In this document: in pieces, positions 44,843 to 55,543 of the stretch | Layout: every line of letters begins with the position of its first letter | How positions within the stretch are numbered: position 1 is the stretch's first letter | Assembly (NCBI GenBank): GCA_030789695.1 | Contig: CM061142.1 | Coordinates: 148,325,266 to 148,389,265, forward strand | Direction of reading: 5' to 3' | Source of the DNA: Scilla litardierei | Lineage: Eukaryota > Streptophyta > Magnoliopsida > Asparagales > Asparagaceae | Length of the DNA stretch: 64,000 nt | Translations under genes and position numbers: made by a program | Notes under the pieces: model-generated | Seen by the model: only the letters and a program-made list of their open reading frames with translations | Told to the model about the DNA's origin: nothing | Databases searched by the model: none

Positions 44843-45449
44843 TGTTGGATCCTGTCAAAATAGAGTTAGGATCGATAAATGAAATTGAGACTTACGCTTG
44901 CGTATGCGGCACGGTAGTCATAGAACTTCGCCTTCGGATTCGCCACGACGGATCGAGTCTTCTCACGAACGGAGTAAGGCTACTAAATCCACAATCTAAA
45001 TCTCTACTTTTAGATTAAAAACTTGGATAAAGAGAGAGGAAGGATTTCGGCAGAGCTTCGCTAGAATGAAATGCAAGGCATGAATACCATGCAAAAAGTG
45101 TAAGGAAATGGCTAACCCTTGGGTCTTATTTATAGCCCCCAAGGTAGTTATTTTAGGAGTAATTGTTCCTTTGGAACAATTTGACTAAGGTGTACCATCG
45201 TACATGGCACAGTATAAGCTTAAGTTGTACCATATGCATGGTACAATATAAGCTTAAGATATTACCCCTTTATCAGTCATATGTCGCATGCACTTATGCA
45301 CATATAATGCGACTTTCCCATTAATCTAGAGATTCTCTCCGCAAGGGAACAGATTCCCTTTGCACACGACTTCGTGTACGCGACGTTCGAGGTCCGTATT
45401 CCTTCGTACATCCCCCACAAGGGTGTACAAACGTCTTCCATATCCAACA
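44843..45449 (-). repeat. 5' LTR of the minus-strand copia
   Basis: TGTTGGATCC...ATATCCAACA, collinear with 37278-37884. A minus-strand TATA-like element lies near 45125-45137. Confidence 0.92.
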
Positions 45450-45754
45450 AAATTAAGAATCAGTGTCAATTGGTTTTGGTTTCGGTTCCCATGTATATGG
45501 AACCGATACCCGGATCTGGAACCAGTCCCCAATTATATATTATTTTATTTGCACTTTGGACATGCTTAAATAAACATTACTTTGTTAAATAAACATTTGT
45601 GTTATGACGGGATGCTAGTATAGATGTAATGTCATATCTTGGAAAAAATAGGCTACTCTTAGTTTGTTCTATGTAGGAGTCATAATAATTGAGATGTTAA
45701 TTTGTGTTTTTATTTATTGAAATCTTTCCATGATACTTATTGTGATGTTTTTAA

Positions 45755-47570
45755 TGTTGAGTATTGGACTTCTCCCTACTTGGTGTTAATGATGAGCAAA
45801 CATAAATACTTGTGACTAATCCCCTATTTTGTAGTTAATCCATTGCCTAAGCTTACTATGAAGATCAACTAGCAATGGATGACTCACAAATGTGATTGAA
45901 GGCAAATGATATGAATTGGATGATCGTAGATTGATGATTGAAGCTCCGTAAAGACTTCAAGCTCATACGATGGAAAGAAGAGATTATTCGTCAATGTAAT
46001 TATTCTTTTATCTCTTCTAGTATGTAGCTTAGAAGTAGAACTATGATGGAGCACTCACACACATCTACTTTCGGTCATAGGACACCTCTAGACCTTTGTC
46101 CTTTGATCTCAATTCAATTCTCTTTTGTTTGTGCTAGGATTTTTCATAACAGCCGACTGCTTAACAGTTTACAGTCGCCTGTCTCAAAAACAGTCAACTG
46201 TGTTTTGTTCTACAGTCGCATGTTATGCACAGACTATTACAATGCAGTTTTTGGGTCCTCTCTGATTATCTCGCACAGGCTACTGTTGAACGTTTATCAG
46301 GTGCCTGTCTTAGCGACAGTCGACTGTGAATGGTTCATCAGTCGCCTGTCTCTCCTTGACCAAACTCTGTTTGATCCGATTTCTACGGCCAGACGACTTA
46401 TGTTGTATATACAGTCGACTGTCTATTAGATCAGCCGACTGTCTATGCTGCAACAGTCGCCTGTCTGTAAGTCTATTCTTTGCCTCAGCTCTCTGGAAAT
46501 TTCTCATGTCTGTGACAGTCGTCTGTTTAAGGATTTACGGTCTCCTGTTCTGATTAACAGTCGACTGTATTACTTGAATCAGTCGTCTGTCCTGTATCTT
46601 GTGAGATTTCCAGTATTTCATCTAACTTACTCTTCTCTCGACCAGTCGCCTGTAGAAGAATGTACAGTCGCCTGTTGGTTTTACAGACGACTGTCTTGGC
46701 TTCATCAGTCGACTGTCCACGTGGCAAGTTACCGTTATGAATTCTCACCTACCCTTGCTGACTGTGCAACAGTCGACTGTGTTTTGTTCAACAGTCTCCT
46801 GTCGCAAGTTCAGATTATATCCGTTGAGATTTTTCTCACGGATTTCGATTGTGTTTTTGCCTAAACTGTTTTATGGATTTGAGAAAGCTATAAATAGAGC
46901 TTCTACTGTTTCATTGGAAGGTTACTCATTCATTGCAAAATCCTTCAAGCTTTCATTTCCAAATATCAAAGCTTTCAAATCCAAAGCCCTAAGTATTTCC
47001 AAATCTTATTCTCTTGCTCTCCAACCTAGAACCAAAGATTGATCCTCTAGGCATTTGGTGCTATCAAGAGAAAGGGCTTTTCTCCTCTCTTCCAAGAGAG
47101 TTCTTCAACACACATCACACTTCTCCTTCAAGTTCTACTTCAAGGCAAAGGTGATTGTAAGTGTTGCTTTCAGATTTCATAACTTCATTATTTGACTTGT
47201 GCTCTCGGTTGTGAGAGTGGTTTTTGCTTGCTCCCTGGTTGTGGGAGTCAAGGACATCGATTGTATTCGATTGCACTTGTAGGGTTGCTACAAGTGGGTT
47301 TTAAGGAAACCTCAAGTTAGGGTTCTAACTTGAGTATCCGGTGGTATCCGGGTGGTAGGGACGTAGGATTACCGGGAACAAGTCGGGAGTTGACTTGGGT
47401 AATCTGAACCCTTGAAACATAACTGCGTTTGCGTGTGTTTCTCTTTGGGTTGTTTTCTATTCCGCACTATTTGTTGGATTGCATTTTATTTGGCGTAAAT
47501 TCCTTTTAAATTTGCATAAACACTATTCAACCCCCCTTCTAGTGTTTTCCCCATAGACAGTGTCCTTACA
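45755..47570 (+). repeat. 5' LTR of the Sirevirus
   Basis: TGTTGAGTATTGG...GTCCTTACA. U3 holds about 20 CAGTCGACTG-like motifs (46145-46810). The TATA box is ctataaatagagc at about 46888-46900. A 128-codon frame at 46043 is preserved in both LTRs only because LTRs are copies; it has no domain. Confidence 0.92.
46145..46810. repeat. CAGTCGACTG palindrome array in the Sirevirus LTR
   Basis: About 20 copies, irregularly spaced. Exact: acagtcgactgt (near 46315, 46420, 46558, 46770). Variants: cagtcgcctgt, cagtcgtctgt, cagccgactgt, cagacgactgt. It ends about 80 bp before the TATA box. Repeated in the 3' LTR at 55935-56590. Confidence 0.92.
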
Positions 47571-47572
47571 AT

Positions 47573-47584
47573 TGGTATCAGAGC
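47573..47584 (+). promoter_or_regulatory. Primer-binding site (tRNA-iMet)
   Basis: tggtatcagagc, two bases after the LTR. Confidence 0.92.
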
Positions 47585-47598
47585 ACAAGGTTTTATCT

Positions 47599-49713
47599 AT
47601 GGCATCCAACAACAACAACGTTCCTCCGCCGCCTACGTACAACAATCACGACCGTGATGGAGCGTCCACACTTTTCGAAGGTCAATCTACGGTACGTCCT
47701 CCACGTTTCAATGGCACTAACTTTGGTTATTGGAAGTGTAGGATGGAGACATTCCTTAGGAGTGCTTCTCTTTGGAGAACTCTCCACAAGGAGTACGTCG
47801 AGCCCTCCGAAGATGATTTCGAGAAATGGACGACTTCCGAAAAGTCCGCCGAAGTCAACAATGCTAAAGAAATGAACGCTCTTCATTATGCGTTGGATCC
47901 GAATGAGTTCAACAAGATATGCACATGTAAGAGTGCATATCAAATTTGGAACCATCTCATCGTTACCCACGAGGGAACGAATAAGGTAAAGCTTTCAAAG
48001 TTATATGTTGCCGTGCAAAACTTCGACTTGTTTCACATGCAGGAAAATGAGAGCATTACGTTGATGTACAGACGCTTTACCGACATCATAAACGAATTAG
48101 AAGCCATTGGCCAAATCTACACCGAACCTGAAAAGGTAAGGAAGATTATCATGTGGATGACCTCCAAATGGGAAAGACGCGCAATCGCCATTGAAGAGGT
48201 CAATGACTTGAAGAACTACACCATGGTGAATCTCATCGGAACTCTTATGTCTTACGAAGTAAGACGGGATAACCGATTGAAGATTCGAGCCATGATGAAT
48301 CCCTCGGAGGCCAAGAAGAAAGCTTTGGCATTCAACGCCAATTCGTCATCCTCCGAAAGTGATGAATCCGAGAACAAGATGGATTTGGGTGAAATGGCCC
48401 AAATGGCGAAGAAGTTCCAACGCTTCTTCCGCAAAGGTAAATTTCCCTCCAACAAACGTTTTAAATCTACTAATGCTACTTCCTCTCTTTTTTATAAGTG
48501 TAATAAGCCAGGGCACATCAAGATGGATTGCCCGATGCTAAACAACAAAGAAAAGTGGAAGGCACCAAAGTACCACAAGTCCAACAAGAACAAGAAAGAC
48601 AAGAAGAAAGGACGCGTCGGTACCTTTGATGACTCAATTGATGACTCATCAAGCGATTCCGATGATGAGAAGGGTGAGAGCGCCCACATGTGCTTCATGG
48701 CACTTGAAGACCCACTCTCGGATGAGAGTGATTCCGATACGGATAACACCGAGGTAACAATGGATGAACTTCGCATAGCTAATGAAGAACTATTTGCTAA
48801 ATACCAATCTTTAATGCTTAGATACTCTAGCTTAAAGAAATCAAAAGTTAGCAAGTCATCCATTCCATGCATTATCAACAATGACACCATTGTTGATACT
48901 TTAACCCTTGAGAAAGCAAACTTAGCTTCTCAAAATGTCACATTGAGAAATGAGGTGAATTCCCTCAAATCTCAACTAGATCAAACACATCCCATGGATA
49001 ATAGTGATCTAGTTACATGCCACACACAATTGGGATTAGAGAATGATTCTCTTAAAACCTAAGTGCACGAGCTCAAAGCACGGGTGTCCACCTTGGATAC
49101 CAACATTTCTTCTTTAAAGGAGAAATATGAGCTTATGTCCTCCTGTATTGTGAGATTCAATAAGGGACAAGGACAATTGGATGATTTTCTTGCAAATCAA
49201 TTTCCGGCCACACATCGTGTTGGCCTTGGATTTGTAAAAGCTAATGCATCTAATGATCGCACCTCCTATAGTGGTGTCACTATAGATTTTGTGAGGCCTT
49301 CCTCATGTACATCCACAAGTGGTGTCAAAGACACTATAGGTAGCAATCCTACCAAGAATGTCACCACATCACTTTCTCTTCCTTTTGGCAAGAAACCCAC
49401 TAAGGGTGGAAACCAAAAGCAATGCCATACTTATATGTACACTAATACTCATCCACGTAGGAAACATCCTACTTCACAAGTGGATAATCATGACACATTT
49501 TATGCTCCGCACCCACGGACACGTACACAACCACACATGAGAAATACTCATGTACGTGCTCCCACACACCCATATACTCATACGCATCATTCTTTCATGT
49601 ATGCTAATTCTCCACATGTCATGCATGATCAATATGCTTCATATAATATGCATGTTCCCAAGAATACATATCATTCAAGAATGTACAATGCATATCCTCC
49701 ACCTCATATCTAA
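47599..49713 (+). pseudogene. gag: Sirevirus gag
   Basis: The ATG at 47599 (MASNNNNVPPPP) follows the primer site; an upstream in-frame ATG overlaps the primer site and is unlikely. Boxes: 'RPPRFNGTNFGYWKCRMETF', 'HEGTNKVKLSKLYV', 'LIGTLMSYEVRRD' and 'MAKKFQRFFRKGKF'. The zinc knuckle has lost its first Cys (FYKCNKPGHIKMDC). An acidic region and a coiled coil follow. A stop at 49060-49062 (CAA to TAA) interrupts the frame, which continues to 49713 with a His/Thr-rich tail. From 49714 to about 49989 the frame is broken by stops. Long Gag with a coiled coil is typical of Sireviruses. Confidence 0.88.
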
Positions 49714-49989
49714 GCTAGAAATCATGTTCCTAAGAAGCATGCACCACATAGAAATCCAACTCATATGCATGCAACTAGGAATAGGACTCCCAAGATATAC
49801 ACTATTTGGGGTCCTAAGAACACTAGTCTAAATGTTAGGAATGCTTATGTTGATTCCTACTTTCATGATGTAATTAGAAATAGTAACTATGTTGGGAAGC
49901 GAAGGTCCACTTGGACTTGGCTTCCAAAGGGCTAATCCCCTTGGACCCAACAAACATTGGGTACCATAAGCTTATGGTATATTATATAG

Positions 49990-52900
49990 GTACCCAAGAG
50001 AAAGAAGAAGAGCAATAAATGCCTAATTAGCTCTAAAGGGAAAGGATGGATTCTAGATAGCGGTTGCTCCAAACACATGACGGGAGATCCCTCATTGCTC
50101 GCCGAAGTGATTAGCATCAAAGATGGTGCAACGGTCACTTTTGGAGGTAATCAAAAGGGAACCATCATTGGAGTAGGTATCGTTGGTAATCCTTCCAAAC
50201 CCCTAATTACTAATGTTTATCTTGTTAGTGGTTTATGTCACAACCTCATTTCCATAAGTCAACTTTGTGACAAAGGTTACAAGGTTAACTTCGGAGAAGG
50301 ATTGTGTACTATTGTTGATTGTGATTCAAATGTTTTATTTTCCGGTATTAGGCGTAAAAATATTTATTATTTAAGCTTGCCTAAAACCGTAGAACATTGC
50401 TTAGTTGCTAACACAAGTGAACAACTATTATGGCATCGCCGTTTTGGTCATGTTCACTTCAAGCACTTGTATAAGTTAGCTAAGCATGATCTAGTCAAAG
50501 GTTTTCCTAAGATTGTTTTTAATAAGAAAAACTTTTGTGATTCATGTCAAAGAGGTAAACTAAGTAAATCTTCATTTAAACTTAAAGAAGGGATTACTTC
50601 TAAGAGGCCCCTAGAACTTCTTCATATAGATTTATTTGGGCCAACTAGAACCGCTTCTTTAGGTAATGCTCATTATGGACTAGTTGTCGTTGACGACTTT
50701 TCTAGATTTACTTGGGTTTCATTCTTAACTAATAAGAATGAAGCTCATGAAGAGTTTACCAAATTTGCAAAGAAGATTCAGAATCTTTTAGGATCCACCA
50801 TTATCACTATTCGTAGTGATCATGGAGGAGAATTTGAGAATGAGTCTTTTACTAAGTTTTGTGATGACTCCGGGATAACTCATAACTTTTCCTTTCCTCG
50901 TGCACCACCACAAAATGGTGTTGTAGAAAGAAAGAATAGGACTCTTATTGAGTGTGCTCGCACTATGCTCCATGATAGTCATTTAGGACTACAATTTTAG
51001 GCATAAGCGGTGCACACGGCATGTTATGTGCTCAATAGAATCCTAGTGAGACCCCGAACAAACAAAACTTGTTTTGAGTTGTTTTACGATAAAAAGCCTC
51101 AAGTGAAATATTTTCGTGTCTTTGGTTCAAAATGTTTTATAAAGAACACCTTTGGTAATTTAGACAAATTTGAGCCAAGGTCCGATGAAGGAATTTTTTG
51201 TTGGATATTCCACACGTAGCAAAGCCTACCGGATATACAACAAAACTTCTTCAACGATTGAGGAATCACTTCACGTATCTTTTTATGAAGATTTTGATTT
51301 TCCTCATGTTGATGATGATAATGTAGATATTCTTTGTGATTCTCTTAATAATGTTAAGATTAATGATAATATTGTTGAGACTAACACTTCTAACGAAGTT
51401 TTTGAAGTTCTTCCTAGTGATCCAGGTTTACCCAAAGCTTATCCAACCGTTCGCAACCATCCCCATAACCAAATCATTGGAGATATTGGTGTGGGTGTTC
51501 GAACGAGATCAAGAATTGAAGAATTCTCCCATTGCGCATTCGTCTCTACCATTGAGCCAAAGAACATTCAAGAAGTTTATGAGGATAGCTCTTGGATAGT
51601 GGCAATGGAAGAAGAACTAGCGCAATTCGAGAGAAATGAAGTTTGGGAACTTGTACCTCTTCCAAGTGGTCACCAAGCTATTGGGACCAAATGGATCTTC
51701 AAGAACAAGACGGATGAAAACGAGGTAATCACACGGAACAAAGCAAGGTTAGTAGCTCAAGGCTACTGGCAAGAGGAAGGTATCGATTTCGAAGAATCCT
51801 TTGCCCCCGTAGCTAGATTAGAAGCTATTAGGTTGCTTTTATCTTTTGCATCCCATAAGAATTTTAAATTATTTCAAATGGATGTTAAAAGTGCATTTTT
51901 AAATGGATTTGTAAATGAAGAAGTCTATGTTTCTCAACCTCCCGGTTTTATTCATGAGAAATTTCCAAACCATGTTTTCAAACTTAAGAAAGCGTTGTAT
52001 GGATTGAGACAAGCTCCTAGAGCTTGGTATGATCTCCTTAAGACCTTTCTTTTGAATTTAGGTTTTAAAATGGGAGAAGTTGATTCTACACTCTTCATTA
52101 AAGATTATGAAAATGACATTCTTTTGATTCAAGTTTATGTAGATGACATTATTTTCGGTTCTACTAACTTTCATCTTTGTCAAGAATTTTCCAAGTCTAT
52201 GAAGGATGAGTTTGAGATGAGCCACATGAGAGAGCTCACCTACTTCCTTGGATTGCAAATTCGACAAATGGAGAATGGCACTTTCATACATCAGACAAAG
52301 TACACATGGGAGCTTATTAAGCGATTCGGGATAGAATCGTCTTCAAGCAAAAGGACTCCCATGAGTACTACTACTCATCTATACAAGGATGAAAGCGAAA
52401 AAGATGTAGACGTTCGTCTATATCGAGGTATGATCGGTAGCTTACTTTACTTAACCGCTAGTAGGCCCGATATCATGTTTTCCGTATGTATATGTGCTAG
52501 ATATCAAGCAAGACCTAAGGAGTTACACTTGATTGCGGTTAAACGAATATTTCGTTATCGCGATCAATCCCCAGATTATGGGTTACTTTACCCTAAGTCT
52601 AGCACGTATGAGTTAATCTCATATAGTGATGCCGACTATGCCGGATGCAAGTCCGACAGGAAAAGTACTAGTGGCACATGCCATTTCTTAGGAAATTCCT
52701 TAGTTTCTTGGTTCTCTAAGAAACAGAATTCGGTGTCACTGTCCACGACTGAAGCGGAATATATTGTCGCGGGTCTTGCATGTGCACAAGTTCTTTGGAT
52801 GAGACACACTCTTAGTGACTATGGTGTCAATTGTGATACTTGCTCTATCATGGTTGATAACCAAAGTGCTATTTGTCTTTCCAAGAATCCGGTACACCAC

Positions 52901-53086
52901 TCCCGTACCAAACACATAGACGTGAGACACCATTTTATAAATGATCATGTAGCTAAGAAGGACATCATCTTAGAGTACATTGAAACCCAAAAACAAATTG
53001 CCGATATCTTCACTAAACCTCTTAAAGAAGATTCATTTGTGAGGTTGCGTGGAGAATTGGGAATTATGGGTGAATCTGAAATCTAG
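49990..53086 (+). pseudogene. pol: Sirevirus pol (protease, integrase, RT, RNase H)
   Basis: Protease WILDSGCSKHMTGD at 50047-50088. Integrase zinc finger (LLWHRRFGHVHFKHL; CDSCQRGK), core (Asp in VVVDDFSRFTWV, Asp in IRSDHGGEFEN, Glu in NGVVERKNR). Two stops at 50998 and 51004. One extra T in a six-T run at about 51193-51198 shifts the frame. After that an open frame runs to 53086 with RT ([19 protein letters not shown]; catalytic YVDDIIFGS near 52136) and RNase H ([33 protein letters not shown]). All domains are present, so few mutations inactivate it. Confidence 0.9.
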
Positions 53087-53339
53087 AAGCTCAATTTTCA
53101 TGCTATAACTCCTTATTTGAGCTCATATATTGGTGATTGTCTTTCTTCATGTGCTTTATTGTTTTATGAGATTAAGAAAGACAATTGTGACTTATTTGAT
53201 TTCATGAGTTTTCGAAGTTGATTGGAATAATTTGTGTTTCAATAGATTTATTGTTTTCATAATGATTTTAAGATGTTTTTGTGATTAGAGTATAGGTCCT
53301 AGGGTGAGTGTTCTTATTCTCTGGAATTCTATCTCACTG

Positions 53340-53715
53340 TGTTTTGGACCAGGACAGACGACTGTGTTTCTTTTGATAGTCGACTGCCCTACTCTATATC
53401 CTTCATATGAGAATTGATATCTTTCGCACAGCCGACTGTTGACTGTTTTACACTCAACTGTTAATTTAACAGGCGACTGCAATTTAGTCATCAGGCGACT
53501 GTACTCTCTGTCGAATTTTTACAGTATTCTCTGTTATTCTTGTTATCTATATTAATTCTCGGCCAGCCGACTGTTGAGTATATGTCAGTCGACTGTCCAG
53601 CGGACAAGCGACTGCATTATACTTGCCAGTCGACTGCCCATCTCTCTGAGATTTAATTTTATCACTTCTTACAGTCGACTGACTTTTGTTCTCCAGTCGA
53701 CTGTCTCCTGCTGTG
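53340..53715. repeat. Second CAGTCGACTG array, inside the element
   Basis: About 12 motifs (acagacgactgt, cagtcgactgt, cagccgactgt, caggcgactg) between the pol stop and the extra ORF. The same motif fills the LTR U3, but the surrounding sequence is not an LTR copy. Confidence 0.9.
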
Positions 53716-54022
53716 TCGGTTCTTTTGATTTGATCCGAGCCGTTGATTCGTTGATCCAACGGCTCAAATTAATTCTACCTAATTTATATTCAATCGACGC
53801 GATCATTTCCCCTCGTCGATTCTCTCTCCTCCGTTTCGACTGTGCGTTCTTCCCGCTCGATTGATGCTCCTTCACCGACTGTCTTGCTCCTTTTCGTGCG
53901 TCAATCTCAAGGATTCGTTGTCTTTTATTCTGTCACTCCACGAGGTTAGATCGCTTCCGTCTTATCTCGTGACTTCTTAGGGTTTGATCGTTCTGTTTCT
54001 TACCCTAGCTCCGTGCTCGGCC

Positions 54023-54616
54023 ATGGCTCTTTTCGATCATCTCTTCCCTAATGTCTCACTCGACTTCCTCAATGAGCCTCTTCCTTCCCCTAAACCTGAT
54101 CCGGCTCCCTCTTCGCCTCAATCTTCGGGAGAGCCTCTTCGTATCTCCGTCGGTGACCCTATCTCATCCGTTCATTCTGCTGAACACTCATCTCGGGCTG
54201 CTGAGCATCCTTCTCGGTCCACTGACTTTCTACTTCGTCAGTTGGACGCTCGTATCTGTGCTCTTAAAATGCTGTCTGTTTCCCTTGATGAGAAGCTTTC
54301 GCTTTTGCTTAAGCTTCAGCTTATCTCGTGTAAGCATCTTGCTTGTCCTGTTCCTCCCGAGCTTCGTGACCTGTTTGCTACCTCTGAGAACACTTCTCCT
54401 GCTTGTGTTTCTCCTCCTCCTGGCTTCACGTCAAAACCCCATGTGTCTCCGATCTCAGTTGTCCAGACTCCACCTCATGTTCCTGTTGGTTCATCTGCTA
54501 TTCGTGTTTCGTCTTCCAAGAGGAAGTCTACAGCTTTTCCAACTCGTCGCTCTGCTCGGCTTTTGTTTCGATCTTCCGGCCATCCGTTGAACCCCTCAGT
54601 AATTCAGATCGACTGA
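54023..54616 (+). CDS. Extra ORF of the Sirevirus (197 aa, unknown function)
   Basis: Start: ATG at 54023 in a good plant context (ggccATGGct). The upstream sequence is leader-like: a pyrimidine-rich stretch (53805-53850) and 'tagggttt' at 53979-53986. The product is Pro/Ser-rich. An N-terminal MALFDHLFPNVSLDFL is followed by a Ser/Pro stretch, an amphipathic Leu-rich segment (residues about 75-105, LRQLDARICALKML...), then a Pro-rich part and a basic C-terminal block (SSKRKSTAFPTRRSARLLF) that could be a nuclear signal. No signal peptide or membrane segment is evident, so it does not look like an envelope protein. Some Sireviruses carry an extra ORF at this place; I cannot match this one. 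Bases 54617-55230 are AT-rich without features. Confidence 0.6.
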   Translation: MALFDHLFPNVSLDFLNEPLPSPKPDPAPSSPQSSGEPLRISVGDPISSVHSAEHSSRAAEHPSRSTDFLLRQLDARICALKMLSVSLDEKLSLLLKLQLISCKHLACPVPPELRDLFATSENTSPACVSPPPGFTSKPHVSPISVVQTPPHVPVGSSAIRVSSSKRKSTAFPTRRSARLLFRSSGHPLNPSVIQID

Positions 54617-55237
54617 GACTGCTGTTGATGCTGTTCTGTTCACTCACCTGAAGACCTAGTTTTTATTGTGTGGGGTCTGCTTTTGCTTAGGTTGAGTGAT
54701 TATGATATATGTTTTGTCGTTGTATGATGGATGATACTGTATGCGACAATCTTTATATACTCTATGATGTCGTCATGATGTAGCTATTTTTTTGCTCATG
54801 ATGTATCTTTTTGGGATGGCCATGTTGATGACCATCCGTTGATGTACTCAGCTTCTTTGTATTATATATATATATATGATGTTGCATCTTTCTTTTGTGT
54901 CACACTATGCTATATTGATTAACTTCTGTGTGATGTATAATATATTGTCTCTATGTATGCTTCACTCTTCTTGATGTGCTTTTGAGACAATACAAGAATT
55001 TGATATTGGTTAATTCATGCTCTTTCATTGAAGTGATGAATTTGTGAAAATTATTTTTTTTTCAAATATCTAAAATGTTGATATTGGATTTCAATTCCAT
55101 TACTCACATGTGTATATGATGAGATTTTATGAGTTTTTGATTCGTTATATCTTTATACTCCTTGATTGTTGTTAGTTCGTATTTTAGCACTATTATTGTT
55201 GTTATTATTTGCTCCCACCTTTTTGGATAATGCCATA

Positions 55238-55543
55238 GGGGGAGAGAAATAAACATACAAGATTCATAATGGATGTGCTAAGTATGTTCTAACGCTTGAA
55301 TCTAAGATTTTCGTTGCCTTAGATTCAGGGGGAGTAAGATTACAATGAATAAGGATTTTATTTCCTAGATTTCCTGAATTAAATTCATTCAAATCTCACT
55401 CATTTGCTTCAATTACTATATAGATGTTCTAATATTTGTTGGCTAACTTGATTGGCATCTATGTAGGGGGAGTAAGTTTTCATTACGCACAACTATTTAT
55501 CTTTTTGTTTATGTTTGTTTGTCATCATCAAAAAGGGGGAGAA
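55238..55543 (+). promoter_or_regulatory. Four polypurine tracts (gggggag) before the 3' LTR
   Basis: gggggaga at 55238, gggggag at 55328 and 55466, and the terminal aaaaagggggagaa at 55530-55543 against the LTR. Multiple copies are a known Sirevirus signature. Confidence 0.85.

Larger units (their letters stand above)
37278..45449 (-). mobile_element. Ty1/copia element, minus strand, with open pol
   Basis: LTRs at 37278-37884 (3') and 44843-45449 (5') are 607 bp each, differ at about 13 sites by eye, and are flanked by aaatt (37273-37277; 45450-45454). On the minus strand the order is LTR, tRNA-iMet site, 1.8-kb GC-rich leader, gag, pol, 1.05 kb of non-coding sequence, polypurine tract (gagtgggaga) and LTR. 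This is the best preserved coding copy in the window: only two stops separate gag and pol from one continuous frame. Tork- or Ivana-like lineage is possible, but I cannot settle it. Confidence 0.93.

Noticed and set aside
46043..46429. 128-codon frame found twice (also at 55830-56216)
   Set aside because: It lies in LTR U3, and its conservation is explained by LTR duplication. It spans the palindrome array.
54023..54616. Envelope-like protein
   Set aside because: No signal peptide, membrane segment or cleavage site visible; kept as an ORF of unknown function.
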